Source of the DNA: a virus
Length of the DNA stretch: 22,585 nucleotides
IMG/VR virus record: IMGVR_UViG_3300017989_000462
Location: 1-22,585 of that record
Strand: one strand, 5' to 3'
Below are positions 9,201 through 16,603 of the stretch, piece by piece (within the stretch, counting starts at the first letter, position 1; every line of letters starts with the position of its first letter). The position numbers were made by a program, and so were the translations under genes. The notes under the pieces were generated by a model that saw nothing but the letters and a program-made list of their open reading frames with translations, searched no databases and was not told where the DNA came from.

Positions 9201-12200
9201 TTTTCCATCATTGTCTTGTAGTATAAAGTACTTACCATCCAAGGAACCAGCTACATCGGCAGCACACACAATCTGTGTTTGCTCCTTAACATTACCCTCA
9301 CTAGTGGTTGCAATATTTTGAACCTTAGCTGCATCAACAGAAACATCAGATATAGTAAATCTTACATTACTAGATAATTGTAAATCCTTGTGATTATATT
9401 GATATTGCACATTAGTAGTTCCCCCCTCGGGTACCACATCTATAGAGTCATCCTCATCTAGGCGTGAATACCTAGGTGAATCTTGGGTGTTCTCTAGTTC
9501 TACCAAATCACCTTTAGTTAGGGTATTTGGAAAAGTAGAAATTGACACTGCTAGGAAATCATTACCATCCTCTGATACAGTTTGACTTTCTCCAAATATG
9601 GAAAAGCTTGCATCATTTGCATTACCACCTACTACTTCAACAGCACCATCAGAGCCCAATTGCTGTGATTTTACTTGTATTTTGCGCTTCATATTGGTGT
9701 AATCAACATCGGCTACAATTGGTAACTGAGATAATGCTTTTTGCGTAAAATGGTGATATACATTTTCTGGAGTAACTGGTACTAGCTTAAATTTCTCACC
9801 TAATTCACTAGAATCATAATTAGGATTATTATCTATGGAGTATGTGCTATCATCACATACATCTTGTAGTACCATTTCAGCTTTCAATGTAAAATGAGGA
9901 TCTAAGTTTTGGAAACTCTTAACCCAATTAATACCATCATATAGTGATACATAATTAGCAGCTGGATTGGCATCACTACCTGCAACTATTTGTGTCACGG
10001 TAAAGCCTGAGTTACCACCACTTGCAGATTCAGTATGTGCACCTACATTAACATTTTGTACATAAATAGTATCTTCTGAAAAACCATCAGGATTAACACA
10101 TGTGAAATTGGGGTCGTTATTAATAGCTATAGCAGTTTTTTCAGCTACATAATATTGAGTCCCCCAAACAACATTAGTAATTTCAACAGAACGATCTGCA
10201 CCATGGGCAGGTTCAGGATCAGAACCGGAAATATTGTACCAAAATGCCACAGTGGTTGTGGGGCCATCAGGTAGTATAAAGTATTCACTATTTAATGTAG
10301 TAGTGGTACCTAAGCATTTAATACTAGTAATCTCACGATATCCAGGGTCTGGGGTGTGACCATAGGATAGAGATACACTATAATCATTCACTCCTGCGGG
10401 GGTATATTGATCATCACGTGTTGCTTTAGTAATTTCTCTACTATCATCGCCTACAGCTACTGCTTCAATCAATGAACCTTCATTAACTTTTTCTACAATA
10501 TCAGCTACCGAAGTTTTAGTCAATGGGTAAATATTAATTTTACTTGGATACAATACAACTTCAGTACTGCCATTTACACCTTGTTGTAGTACACTTACTG
10601 ATGCGCCTGCAGCAGCAATCCCTGTGCTCCATGACGCATCTATACGTATGCCAGTATTTTCATCTGTGGCGTTAGCGTATTGATTACTCGCATTGCTAGA
10701 AAATTGACTATCATTGTTAATAACAGTGGATACTTTACCACCAATAGTTTCTTTTAACTCACCGACATTAATTGTATTAATTTCAACATATCGATTAGCA
10801 CCTATAGATGGTTGAGCGGCACTACCTGATGTGTTAATCCAAAAACAAACCTCTCCCTCAGAATCATATAGTGAAAGATATTCTCCATCCATATTACTAT
10901 CAGCACCGGCTGTATCTTGGCTCACAGTAAAACCTGAATCACCAGCAGAAGCAGCAGCTCGAGTACCATACTCGCTACTTTCAACGATAAAAGTTCCAGT
11001 TGCATTACTTACAGGATCAAATTCACTATCCAATGTAACTGCGGTATATATGGCATTTGCTACATTAGTTGCAGACATACCAGTTGTAACTGTAGTAATT
11101 TTTACAGAACGATTCGCCCCATGAGAGGGTTCAGCAGTACCTGTGTCATCAACATCTATCCAAAAGGCAACACTCCCAACATCATCTTGGAGTATAAAAT
11201 ACTTACCATCTAAGGAACCTGCTATATCTGCTACACAAATAACCTGAGTACGCTCTTTAACACTTCCTTCATCAACAAGTGTTAAATGTGTAATTTCTTT
11301 GCGCCCAACAATAGTAGCTATAGCACTAGGGTTATGGACATCGATATAAGTATTGCCAGCTGTAGTTCCAATACCAAGTATACGATAATTACCTGTATTC
11401 TCAGTATTAGTAAACCCTACATCAGCACCAATACCAATTACATCACCAACATCCAATACACTAAAATCCACACCAGATGTGATGAATTTATATCTAATAA
11501 TACCTCTATCGTAACCAGCATAAGAAACTAAATGACTTACATCACTAATCTCTACTTCAGAACTAGCTCCAATATTTGTTGCACGAGCATCACCTGAGCC
11601 AAAAAAGTATGTAGTAGTAGAAGATGCACCATTATTGGAGTGTGTGATTATATTATCAGAACTTGCTACACTAGGGTATTCAAGTTTAAAGCGTAGGTTT
11701 TCACCTTGAGGGCCATATTCTGCAGAGCGAATAATCATTGTTCCAGAAGTTGTAGCTAATGCATTATTACCTGGATAGGCGCCACCAGTCATGTACCAGT
11801 TTCTAGCCTGCATCCATACAGCATAATCTTTGAAATCTGTATTATTGGTTGCAGTGCCCCAAACTTGAGTATCATCAAACCCCACACCCTCTTCACCATC
11901 AAGGTCTGTGGCAGAAAATACAGATGCTGTAACCGATGTATCGGTATTAACAATACCTGACCTAGAGAGTGGAATATCAATAGTCTTGGCTACTGCATCC
12001 TGGTCAAGGATCATAACAACACTATCATTGGGGTGTAGCTGTAGTGGTCGTACAAGGCCTAATTTATCAGATGTAACATGATCTAAAATACTTCGTGGTT
12101 TTGCATGTTGTGTTCCAACAAAATTTGCTGCTTGAATTTCACGAATTGATCGATAATGACGCTTATTGTTTCCAGCTTGAAACATAATAATATCATCAGG

Positions 12201-14999
12201 ATTTACTATATCAGAATCAAATACATTAGAACTAATTTGCTCACTATATCCTGATGTGTAGGTTGAGGATGGTACTGCAGCAGCACTAATTAGTGCATTA
12301 TAATCACCATAAGTATGACGATCTAGCCAAACTTCTCGGTTAGCTGTTCCACCAGCAGCTACATCTGTAGGAGTTGTGCGCTTAAAGAATGTAAAAGCAT
12401 CCTTAGAGGGAACTTGATATGCAATATGAGATGGATTGCCTGTTTGTCGCTCTTGACGTGTAGGATACACGTTGGTTGCACTAGCAACCGAGACCGGCAA
12501 TGCAATACTGCCATCATCTTCTGTACTTGAGCTAATTTTAATACTACTAGTTTTATAAACAGAAGCATTAACATTAGCTAGAGAATCATTCATGGAATCT
12601 ACAACTTCTTGTACAGTTGCAGCGGCAGGGGTTGCCAAGAAAGATCCTCGCCATATTTGAGGATATTCATCTGATTTAAAAATCTGCAAATCTTCAGAAG
12701 CCTCAATGACATGCTCTGTACCATCGGTTCCACCAAAACTTGCTTGCTTATATTCAATCCATGTATCAGTATTTAGATTTGTATGATCACCTTTGGCTGT
12801 GATTTTATGCAAACCACAGTTATCTGGATGAATCCAATCGACTAAAGTTGTGCCAATTCCGCCACGGCTTGTAATGTATATGAAATCGCCAGGTTGAGCA
12901 CGACCAAAAGTAGTAGCCGCAGTTGATAATAGACGTGTAACTCCACCGCCCATATCTTGTACTGTAATAGTATCACCAGCAGTTACAGTTATACTTCTAG
13001 ATACTGTCTCATCAGAATCTACTCCTAATACCATAACAGCATCACGATTTTCACCATCAGTTGATACTGCATATGTACCAGAACTAGAGGCAGTGGATAC
13101 ATAATTACCACGGGCATCACTTGTGCCTGCTGTAATAGTATCCCCCTCATCTATATCTGCAAGAATTCTTAAGTTACCGTTTTGCCTATTAAGTTGAAAA
13201 TCTGATTGGGTACCTTCTGCGGTTGTATCAACATTTGCAAACCAATTATCTTGATATGTACCACCTAGGATTTGCAGTGAAGAATCAGCACCAATTTTAT
13301 TAGAGGTTATTTGCAATTGATCAGAAGATGTTGCAATAACTGTTATGCCAGCAAATTTATTATTAAAAGCTGTTACCCAATCGCTAATAGTTAAAGCAGC
13401 AAATGCAGTTCCATTAAAGTCAGTTGTGGTAAATGTTTGATTTTGTGCAGGTGTGCCATCTACGCTAATGATAATATTGCCACTAGCAGTAATATTCCAA
13501 GTAGAAAAAGAATTAGTTGTTAAACTAGCAGCAGATGACTTTTCTGTCAATAATGTGCTATCTTTATATAAACGAATATAAGAAAATTCATTAGTTGGGA
13601 ATTTAAATATCAAATTTGCATGATAATCTGGATCTTCTTCATCGGTAATAGCTACGACTTGAATAGTTTCTGAGCTATGACTTGTAGGATACATAAGTAT
13701 TCTTGAAGAATTCTCAGTAAACCTAGCTTTGAATAGTTCTGATTGATTATTGATAGCAACTATAACCTCTGCAAGTGACGCAGCAGTAATATTAACAAAA
13801 TCATCAGTATTAAAGGTAATAGTTTCCTCTACGCCATCTACCAACACCTTTAGGGTCATACCATCAGCTAATACATATGGACCATCAGCGGCATTGGTTA
13901 CTTCTGGGCGAGGGAGCGGGTAATTTGCAAGTTGTAGAAATTCTTCATTACCTGAAGCATCTGATAACAATACATCAACACTTTGCCCACTTGTTGATGG
14001 CTGAAAACCCGTACCATCATCAATATATAGAATCGAAGGATCACCAATCAATGGAGGCTCCGTAATGTAAGCTGATGCCACCTGTTTGCCATCATCACTA
14101 TCAGAAACACCAATAACTGCTGCGAGAATTGATGCTTGAGTACCACGAGCCAATGTACTACTATAAGATTTTATCCTCTCACGAAGCTCGTCATCAGATT
14201 CAATATCAGATCCATTGGTGAATGCTGTAGTATTGGTGCATGTCGCTCCAGTAAAAGGCGTATTTTGAAATTGTGTAATTGTATTAATACCAGCATTGGA
14301 GTTTTTTCCACCAACTTCAGCTACAACTGCAACATTTTCTAATGTATCCTCACCAGCAGGTAATATTGCATCACGGAGTACAATGTATTTTACTTCAGGA
14401 TTTTGGCTACTTGCTGGTATCTTACAGATAGTTCCTGCAGCTATAAAACGGTCAGATTTACCTTGAGAATCCACAACCACATCAGATATTAAGTGGTCAC
14501 GTTGCAATGCTGAGCTCAAGTTGATAGTGTAATATGAACCATTATTTACAATCGAAGAAATACCAATAGGTCCTTCAAAATTAGGCGTACCTCTGCCAAT
14601 ATAAATCTTATGAGATGTATTCCAACCTTCAGCATTATTAACATATATAGCTTGTTGACCAGCAATAGGTGCAGGTTTAACTTGATAAAAACCTGTACTT
14701 CTTTTAGAAATGGTTGAATCGGTGATTGATATAAAACCTGAAGCTTTTTGAGCTACTTTACGAGATAAGCCATAATCCGCAGCACGTGAGTCTAAATCAC
14801 TATCTCGAATCACATCAATATTCAACAACTCAAGAATATTAAGGATTGACGAATTATTTTCAAAATCCACTGTTGCACAAGCCTCTGCTAGTGTCAACAA
14901 TACAGAACCTGAATTAACGTCATTCAGAGAGGTCTCAGCTATAATCTTACGAATAATATCGCCTAAGATTTCATTATAGGTGCGTATGTTAATGGCCAT
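6231..14999 (-). CDS. Giant baseplate J/gp6-like wedge protein, 2,922 residues
   Basis: Baseplate J (P2 gpJ, T4 gp6) forms the inner wedge ring around the hub. Residues 1-325 show the J start: NEILGDIIRKII, SGSVLLTLAEA, then AEVGGKNSNAG and the diagnostic SDIESDDELRERI at ~264-276. Residues ~2778-2922 show the J end: GIDGYKYYTGLL, PGRRAIGGVVE, NNLGVGEDVILAEI and a final NEKAYVEPGNISIA. Family members are usually about 300-700 residues. Here ~2,450 residues (about 326-2777) are inserted, with no stop or frameshift, and are rich in T, S, N, D, V and G. The insert carries at least four degenerate repeat families, listed separately. No signal peptide, membrane segment or enzyme motif is visible. 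The ATG at 14999 follows a weak GGGA at 15010-15007, 20 bases after the gp25-like gene. The J assignment is strong at both ends; the role of the insert is unknown, with surface display or wedge enlargement possible. Confidence 0.88.
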   Translation of the reverse strand: MAINIRTYNEILGDIIRKIIAETSLNDVNSGSVLLTLAEACATVDFENNSSILNILELLNIDVIRDSDLDSRAADYGLSRKVAQKASGFISITDSTISKRSTGFYQVKPAPIAGQQAIYVNNAEGWNTSHKIYIGRGTPNFEGPIGISSIVNNGSYYTINLSSALQRDHLISDVVVDSQGKSDRFIAAGTICKIPASSQNPEVKYIVLRDAILPAGEDTLENVAVVAEVGGKNSNAGINTITQFQNTPFTGATCTNTTAFTNGSDIESDDELRERIKSYSSTLARGTQASILAAVIGVSDSDDGKQVASAYITEPPLIGDPSILYIDDGTGFQPSTSGQSVDVLLSDASGNEEFLQLANYPLPRPEVTNAADGPYVLADGMTLKVLVDGVEETITFNTDDFVNITAASLAEVIVAINNQSELFKARFTENSSRILMYPTSHSSETIQVVAITDEEDPDYHANLIFKFPTNEFSYIRLYKDSTLLTEKSSAASLTTNSFSTWNITASGNIIISVDGTPAQNQTFTTTDFNGTAFAALTISDWVTAFNNKFAGITVIATSSDQLQITSNKIGADSSLQILGGTYQDNWFANVDTTAEGTQSDFQLNRQNGNLRILADIDEGDTITAGTSDARGNYVSTASSSGTYAVSTDGENRDAVMVLGVDSDETVSRSITVTAGDTITVQDMGGGVTRLLSTAATTFGRAQPGDFIYITSRGGIGTTLVDWIHPDNCGLHKITAKGDHTNLNTDTWIEYKQASFGGTDGTEHVIEASEDLQIFKSDEYPQIWRGSFLATPAAATVQEVVDSMNDSLANVNASVYKTSSIKISSSTEDDGSIALPVSVASATNVYPTRQERQTGNPSHIAYQVPSKDAFTFFKRTTPTDVAAGGTANREVWLDRHTYGDYNALISAAAVPSSTYTSGYSEQISSNVFDSDIVNPDDIIMFQAGNNKRHYRSIREIQAANFVGTQHAKPRSILDHVTSDKLGLVRPLQLHPNDSVVMILDQDAVAKTIDIPLSRSGIVNTDTSVTASVFSATDLDGEEGVGFDDTQVWGTATNNTDFKDYAVWMQARNWYMTGGAYPGNNALATTSGTMIIRSAEYGPQGENLRFKLEYPSVASSDNIITHSNNGASSTTTYFFGSGDARATNIGASSEVEISDVSHLVSYAGYDRGIIRYKFITSGVDFSVLDVGDVIGIGADVGFTNTENTGNYRILGIGTTAGNTYIDVHNPSAIATIVGRKEITHLTLVDEGSVKERTQVICVADIAGSLDGKYFILQDDVGSVAFWIDVDDTGTAEPSHGANRSVKITTVTTGMSATNVANAIYTAVTLDSEFDPVSNATGTFIVESSEYGTRAAASAGDSGFTVSQDTAGADSNMDGEYLSLYDSEGEVCFWINTSGSAAQPSIGANRYVEINTINVGELKETIGGKVSTVINNDSQFSSNASNQYANATDENTGIRIDASWSTGIAAAGASVSVLQQGVNGSTEVVLYPSKINIYPLTKTSVADIVEKVNEGSLIEAVAVGDDSREITKATRDDQYTPAGVNDYSVSLSYGHTPDPGYREITSIKCLGTTTTLNSEYFILPDGPTTTVAFWYNISGSDPEPAHGADRSVEITNVVWGTQYYVAEKTAIAINNDPNFTCVNPDGFSEDTIYVQNVNVGAHTESASGGNSGFTVTQIVAGSDANPAANYVSLYDGINWVKSFQNLDPHFTLKAEMVLQDVCDDSTYSIDNNPNYDSSELGEKFKLVPVTPENVYHHFTQKALSQLPIVADVDYTNMKRKIQVKSQQLGSDGAVEVVGGNANDASFSIFGESQTVSEDGNDFLAVSISTFPNTLTKGDLVELENTQDSPRYSRLDEDDSIDVVPEGGTTNVQYQYNHKDLQLSSNVRFTISDVSVDAAKVQNIATTSEGNVKEQTQIVCAADVAGSLDGKYFILQDNDGKVAFWYDIDNSGTTIPDAIDTTGGNSEGVNRAVEITTVATGDLIGTVGTKTYTAIDTDSKFSGISDDTAGTIVVENTEYGARVLGYNGDASPGFTFSALVEGQDSLLDGNFWTFYSTDNEASFYVWYNSDAGSAVDPAPDGYDYGIEVAVSLGDTADTVASATRLALTNNEYVANYFTISGATNNIILTNLTVGDANDASDGSASTNFAFTITTEGAAHGRNATTVWRWRHSQIGEYVNITDRSVGTVTAPGVVSPTSKIEINDITRGDASTAQNFHLIMSGGTPAQADFYYMTSQSGTVFAVWFDVDGDGTLPTHIDFTSADVKIRVGITSNDFENEIVNKISDALVANTAFNNVFAAAPVAGFSFNNANIGDLLKVYNYNSADFDQSDWNAGNISFDIGDGRVSGWPIVAVNTTNNYVDVVNPFGEAMTDKAVGDGNIATSPSPIIRWNLRHVSKTEISNIDTNTSPDIIVTTTTPHYLKTGDKFTIADNYVDNDGTGYVVTSVSNSVRFHYTDAGAGAPDTYDGGSIIKTETNSVACENTRYKIEPMAYNNLVRISYVSGQAPYFLDLGVAVDDLVVISGSTFLNANRGTFRVLGVDQDYIIIENPNAIAETNTLDYFNNSSSNVTWTNSSDEITGSVGDFQNLAIGNWVKKYEDEESLYVQITDLQNDLGATVSGDAATVVQLADAYRGTSAEAQGVFFDAVTDVDTGVWLRNMDDITIYEGDCVQVGDELFIDNISHDDWFDFTNVGTREINAFGTSDDHKPYISVDNNAGIAETDRLLSVSDSGVIIHEGRNNRFKSIRQIENVVLDETNSSRRTVFLSPSNRSYKYSRTNGTKLSTIGKLGYEVGVVSGIDGYKYYTGLLRTVQRIVDGYEPDPATFPGRRAIGGVVETLPPLINSIVLSIDITTNEGINLNEISANIKSTIIDYVNNLGVGEDVILAEIIVRCMEIVGVEAATMSIPNPSNERIAIADNEKAYVEPGNISIA
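6861..7010 (-). repeat. 'GDELFI..G.xxI..YISVDN' module, J-like copy 5
   Basis: Residues ~2664-2713: GDELFIDNISHDDWFDFTNV, GTREINAFG, PYISVDNNAGIAETDR. Confidence 0.65.
7341..7502 (-). repeat. 'VDDLVVI..G.xxI..YIIIENP' module, J-like copy 4
   Basis: Residues ~2500-2553: LGVAVDDLVVISGSTFLNAN, RGTFRVLGVDQDYIIIENPN, AIAETN. It is a good match to copy 2 over its whole length. Confidence 0.75.
7599..7826 (-). repeat. 'TPHxLxTGDxFxI' module in the J-like protein
   Basis: Residues ~2392-2467: IIVTTTTPHYLKTGDKFTIA, GTGYVVTSVSNSVRFHYTDA, GAGAPDTYDGGSI. This beta module, with a conserved H before 'xxxGDxVxI', is common in phage tail proteins. Confidence 0.65.
7914..8102 (-). repeat. 'GDxI..xxI..YVDVVNP' module, J-like copy 3
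   Basis: Residues ~2300-2362: ANIGDLLKVYNYN, GWPIVAVNTTNNYVDVVNPF. The middle is longer than in copy 2. Confidence 0.55.
8064..8423 (-). repeat. FW-type module R6 in the J-like insert, diverged
   Basis: Residues ~2193-2312: DFYYMTSQSGTVFAVWFDVD, GDGTLPTHID, VKIRVGITSND, then a shortened end. The 'FAVWFDVDGDGT' strand is the clearest match. Confidence 0.65.
8556..8891 (-). repeat. FW-type module R5 in the J-like insert
   Basis: Residues ~2037-2148: LDGNFWTFYSTDNEASFYVW, GIEVAVSLGDTADTVASAT, NFAFTITTEGAA. Diverged; it directly follows R4, just as R2 follows R1. Confidence 0.75.
8892..9284 (-). repeat. FW-type module R4 in the J-like insert, close copy of R1
   Basis: Residues ~1906-2036: SLDGKYFILQDNDGKVAFWY, NRAVEITTVATGD, ASPGFTFSALVEGQD. 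It differs from R1 mainly by about ten extra residues after the 'GT..P' strand. It aligns with R1 without gaps over its first ~33 residues. Confidence 0.85.
9966..10331 (-). repeat. FW-type module R3 in the J-like insert
   Basis: Residues ~1557-1678: SEYFILPDGP, VAFWYNISGSDPEPAHGADR, GNSGFTVTQIVAGSD. It is followed by ANYVSLYDGINWVK, which looks like the first strands of another copy broken off. Confidence 0.82.
10569..10898 (-). repeat. FW-type module R2 in the J-like insert
   Basis: Residues ~1368-1477: MDGEYLSLYDSEGEVCFWIN, then GANRYVEINTINVG. The ending (ASVSVLQQGVNG) is more diverged than R1. It is in tandem with R1. Confidence 0.8.
10899..11255 (-). repeat. FW-type module R1 in the J-like insert
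   Basis: Residues ~1249-1367. The consensus I read is 'G.YFxLxD..G.VAFW.D.D..GT..P..G.xR.VEIT.V..G', a spacer, 'E.xxxG....A..GDSGFTV', '..G.D'. R1 has SLDGKYFILQD, VAFWIDVDDTGT and DSGFTVSQDTAGAD. It is directly followed by R2. Confidence 0.85.
11292..11462 (-). repeat. 'GDxIxI..G.xxI..YIDV.NP' module, J-like copy 2
   Basis: Residues ~1180-1236: LDVGDVIGIGADVGFTNTEN, TGNYRILGIG, NTYIDVHNPSAIAT. Confidence 0.75.
12729..12902 (-). repeat. 'GDxIxI..G.xxI' module, J-like copy 1
   Basis: Residues ~700-757: QPGDFIYITSRGGIG, then CGLHKITAKGDHTN and TWIEYKQ. It is the most diverged member of a family reading 'GDxIxI...N.G.YxIxxV...YIxVxNPxAIAE'. Confidence 0.5.
13200..13502 (-). repeat. 'VDG..TFTTTDF' module, J-like copy B
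   Basis: Residues ~500-600: NIIISVDGTPAQNQTFTTTD, WVTAFNNKFAGITV, QLQITSNKIGADSSLQILGG. The closing 'SLxIxGG' is shared with the gpI-like copy and with a weaker J segment near 1785-1803 (AVEVVGGNANDASF). Confidence 0.7.
13650..13892 (-). repeat. 'VDG..TFNxDDF' module, J-like copy A
   Basis: Residues ~370-450: MTLKVLVDGVEETITFNTDD, then FVNITAASLAEVIVAINNQ and SSRILMYPTSHS. It closely parallels the module in the gpI-like protein. Confidence 0.75.
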
Positions 15000-15019
15000 T
15001 CTATTTTCCCAATCTAGAG

Positions 15020-16603
15020 TTATATTTGTACGCTAAAGGTTATGGGTATTACAGTTTCAGAACCCGACAATCTAACTTGCATATATACTAAAAAACTCGG
15101 TGGTTCACTACTGTATTTTACTATTAATTGCTCCAGTCGCTCAAAGCGAGGATCAATTTCAATTTGCCGATCAATACTACGGGTTAATAAATCTTGGAGC
15201 CCTGTAATATCTAAATTTGTATTCCCTACCAAGTTAATTAATCCAAATTCAGGATGGCGTTGTAGGGAACCCTGTTCTACTTCCATCTTTAATTTGACTG
15301 CCTGGGCCGCATTTTGGAGTCCGTAGGATAACTGTACATCCCCAGAGGATGTAAAATTAATATCGTTATCATCCGTTAGAAATAAATCAACTTTTGCTCT
15401 TCGCTCGTCTTCAGTTGATGATTTAAGGAAAAAAGGTACTTCTTGCTTTATATCATCAGGCAAAGGTTCTTCTGATGGTATAAGTACCATAAAATTACTA
15501 TTAATAGTATTAGGCTTATATACTCTAATTACTGCATTATGTGCAAGCTTATATCGATCTAAATCCTTATCACCATCAAGTTCTAGTATTATTTCACCTG
15601 AAACAGCTACTTCTTTAATACTAATAACCACCCGTTGGTCAGGTTGTAGTTCTGTGGAAGATGATATATAAACTACTTGATTTATATAGAATTTATTAAA
15701 GTTAGGGTTACCATCTGGATCATTTTTTGCAATATTGATTAAATTAGAATTTCCATTTGAAATAAGGTATATCTTATCCCCAAACTCATCAATATAAGGT
15801 GGCTTTAACCCATTGGCAATAGCAATATCAATCCACTTATCTGGATTACCCAATGTGCGGGCTGCAAGAGACTGCAAATCTTCGCCAAAATTCATACTCA
15901 CCATTCGGCCTGATTTATACTGCGTTAGCTCATATTCAGAATTATTGGCATTAATTTTTGCCAAAGCAAATGGATCAACAGACGTAGTTTCAAGTGAGTA
16001 AATGTTGGCCAATATATAATCAACAGTTTTAATACTATTTTGAAACTGCATCATAGTTTCAATATCTTTAATACGGATATTGGTACGAGCAGGAATAGCA
16101 TTTCGCTTAAAGATCGTATTGTAATCTTCATCGGTACCACCTGCTTGGTCTGCAAGTTCATCACGGGCTTGTCGCAGTGTTTGTTTTATATCAATAAAAT
16201 CAGTTTTGGTAAAAGATGCAACTCGTTGTACCTCTGCTTTAACAATTAATCGTTCTTCATAACTAATTTGCAATTCACTAATAAGCATATTGTCAAATAC
16301 AGCATAATAATCATATAAAATTGAACGCTTAGAAAAAGGATTAGCAATAGGAGAAGTACGCTGTACTTTAATGAAATTATCTAAGGCATCAATATGGGCA
16401 CGCAATGTATCAGGTGTACGATATTTATATATTTTAGATTTAAGTGTAGGCTTGAAATATTCCCATCTATCACGAAAATATGCCCAGCGTAATGGAATAA
16501 TAGCAGGTATATCAGCTAATGTTAAGGAATCTTCATCCTGCACCTTAAACCATAGTTGTAGATCAGCTAATTTTCCATATGCTGTATCGAGTGTAGTTGC
16601 CAT
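15020..16603 (-). CDS. Baseplate wedge protein: LysM-like segment plus C-terminal gp25/gpW-like domain
   Basis: The protein has 527 residues. The N-terminal ~210 are largely helical and unassigned. Residues ~225-285 resemble a phage LysM-type segment (MNFGEDLQSLAARTLGNPDKW, then IANGLKPPYI), like that of baseplate proteins such as T4 gp53. Residues ~286-380 are beta-rich. Residues ~415-527 match the gp25/gpW pattern: SGDVQLSYGLQNAAQAVKLK, then QGSLQRHPEFGL and IDPRFERL. gp25 in T4 and gpW in P2 are about 110-135 residues and stand alone, forming part of the wedge core that initiates the sheath. Here that domain is the tail end of a longer chain. Its ATG directly follows the TAA of the upstream gene, and it precedes J exactly as gpW/gp25 does in P2- and PBSX-type tails. 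Confidence 0.82.
   Translation of the reverse strand: MATTLDTAYGKLADLQLWFKVQDEDSLTLADIPAIIPLRWAYFRDRWEYFKPTLKSKIYKYRTPDTLRAHIDALDNFIKVQRTSPIANPFSKRSILYDYYAVFDNMLISELQISYEERLIVKAEVQRVASFTKTDFIDIKQTLRQARDELADQAGGTDEDYNTIFKRNAIPARTNIRIKDIETMMQFQNSIKTVDYILANIYSLETTSVDPFALAKINANNSEYELTQYKSGRMVSMNFGEDLQSLAARTLGNPDKWIDIAIANGLKPPYIDEFGDKIYLISNGNSNLINIAKNDPDGNPNFNKFYINQVVYISSSTELQPDQRVVISIKEVAVSGEIILELDGDKDLDRYKLAHNAVIRVYKPNTINSNFMVLIPSEEPLPDDIKQEVPFFLKSSTEDERRAKVDLFLTDDNDINFTSSGDVQLSYGLQNAAQAVKLKMEVEQGSLQRHPEFGLINLVGNTNLDITGLQDLLTRSIDRQIEIDPRFERLEQLIVKYSSEPPSFLVYMQVRLSGSETVIPITFSVQI

Noticed and set aside
8064-11255. Regularly repeated segments considered as a CRISPR array or DNA-level satellite
   Set aside because: Repeats are ~110-130 codons long, in frame, degenerate and conserved as protein pattern; there are no short identical repeats with unique spacers.
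6231-14999. The 2,922-residue frame considered as an assembly artefact joining several genes
   Set aside because: There is one continuous frame with no internal stop or frameshift, and J-type sequence at both ends is split across it in the correct order. That is expected for an insertion, not for joined genes.
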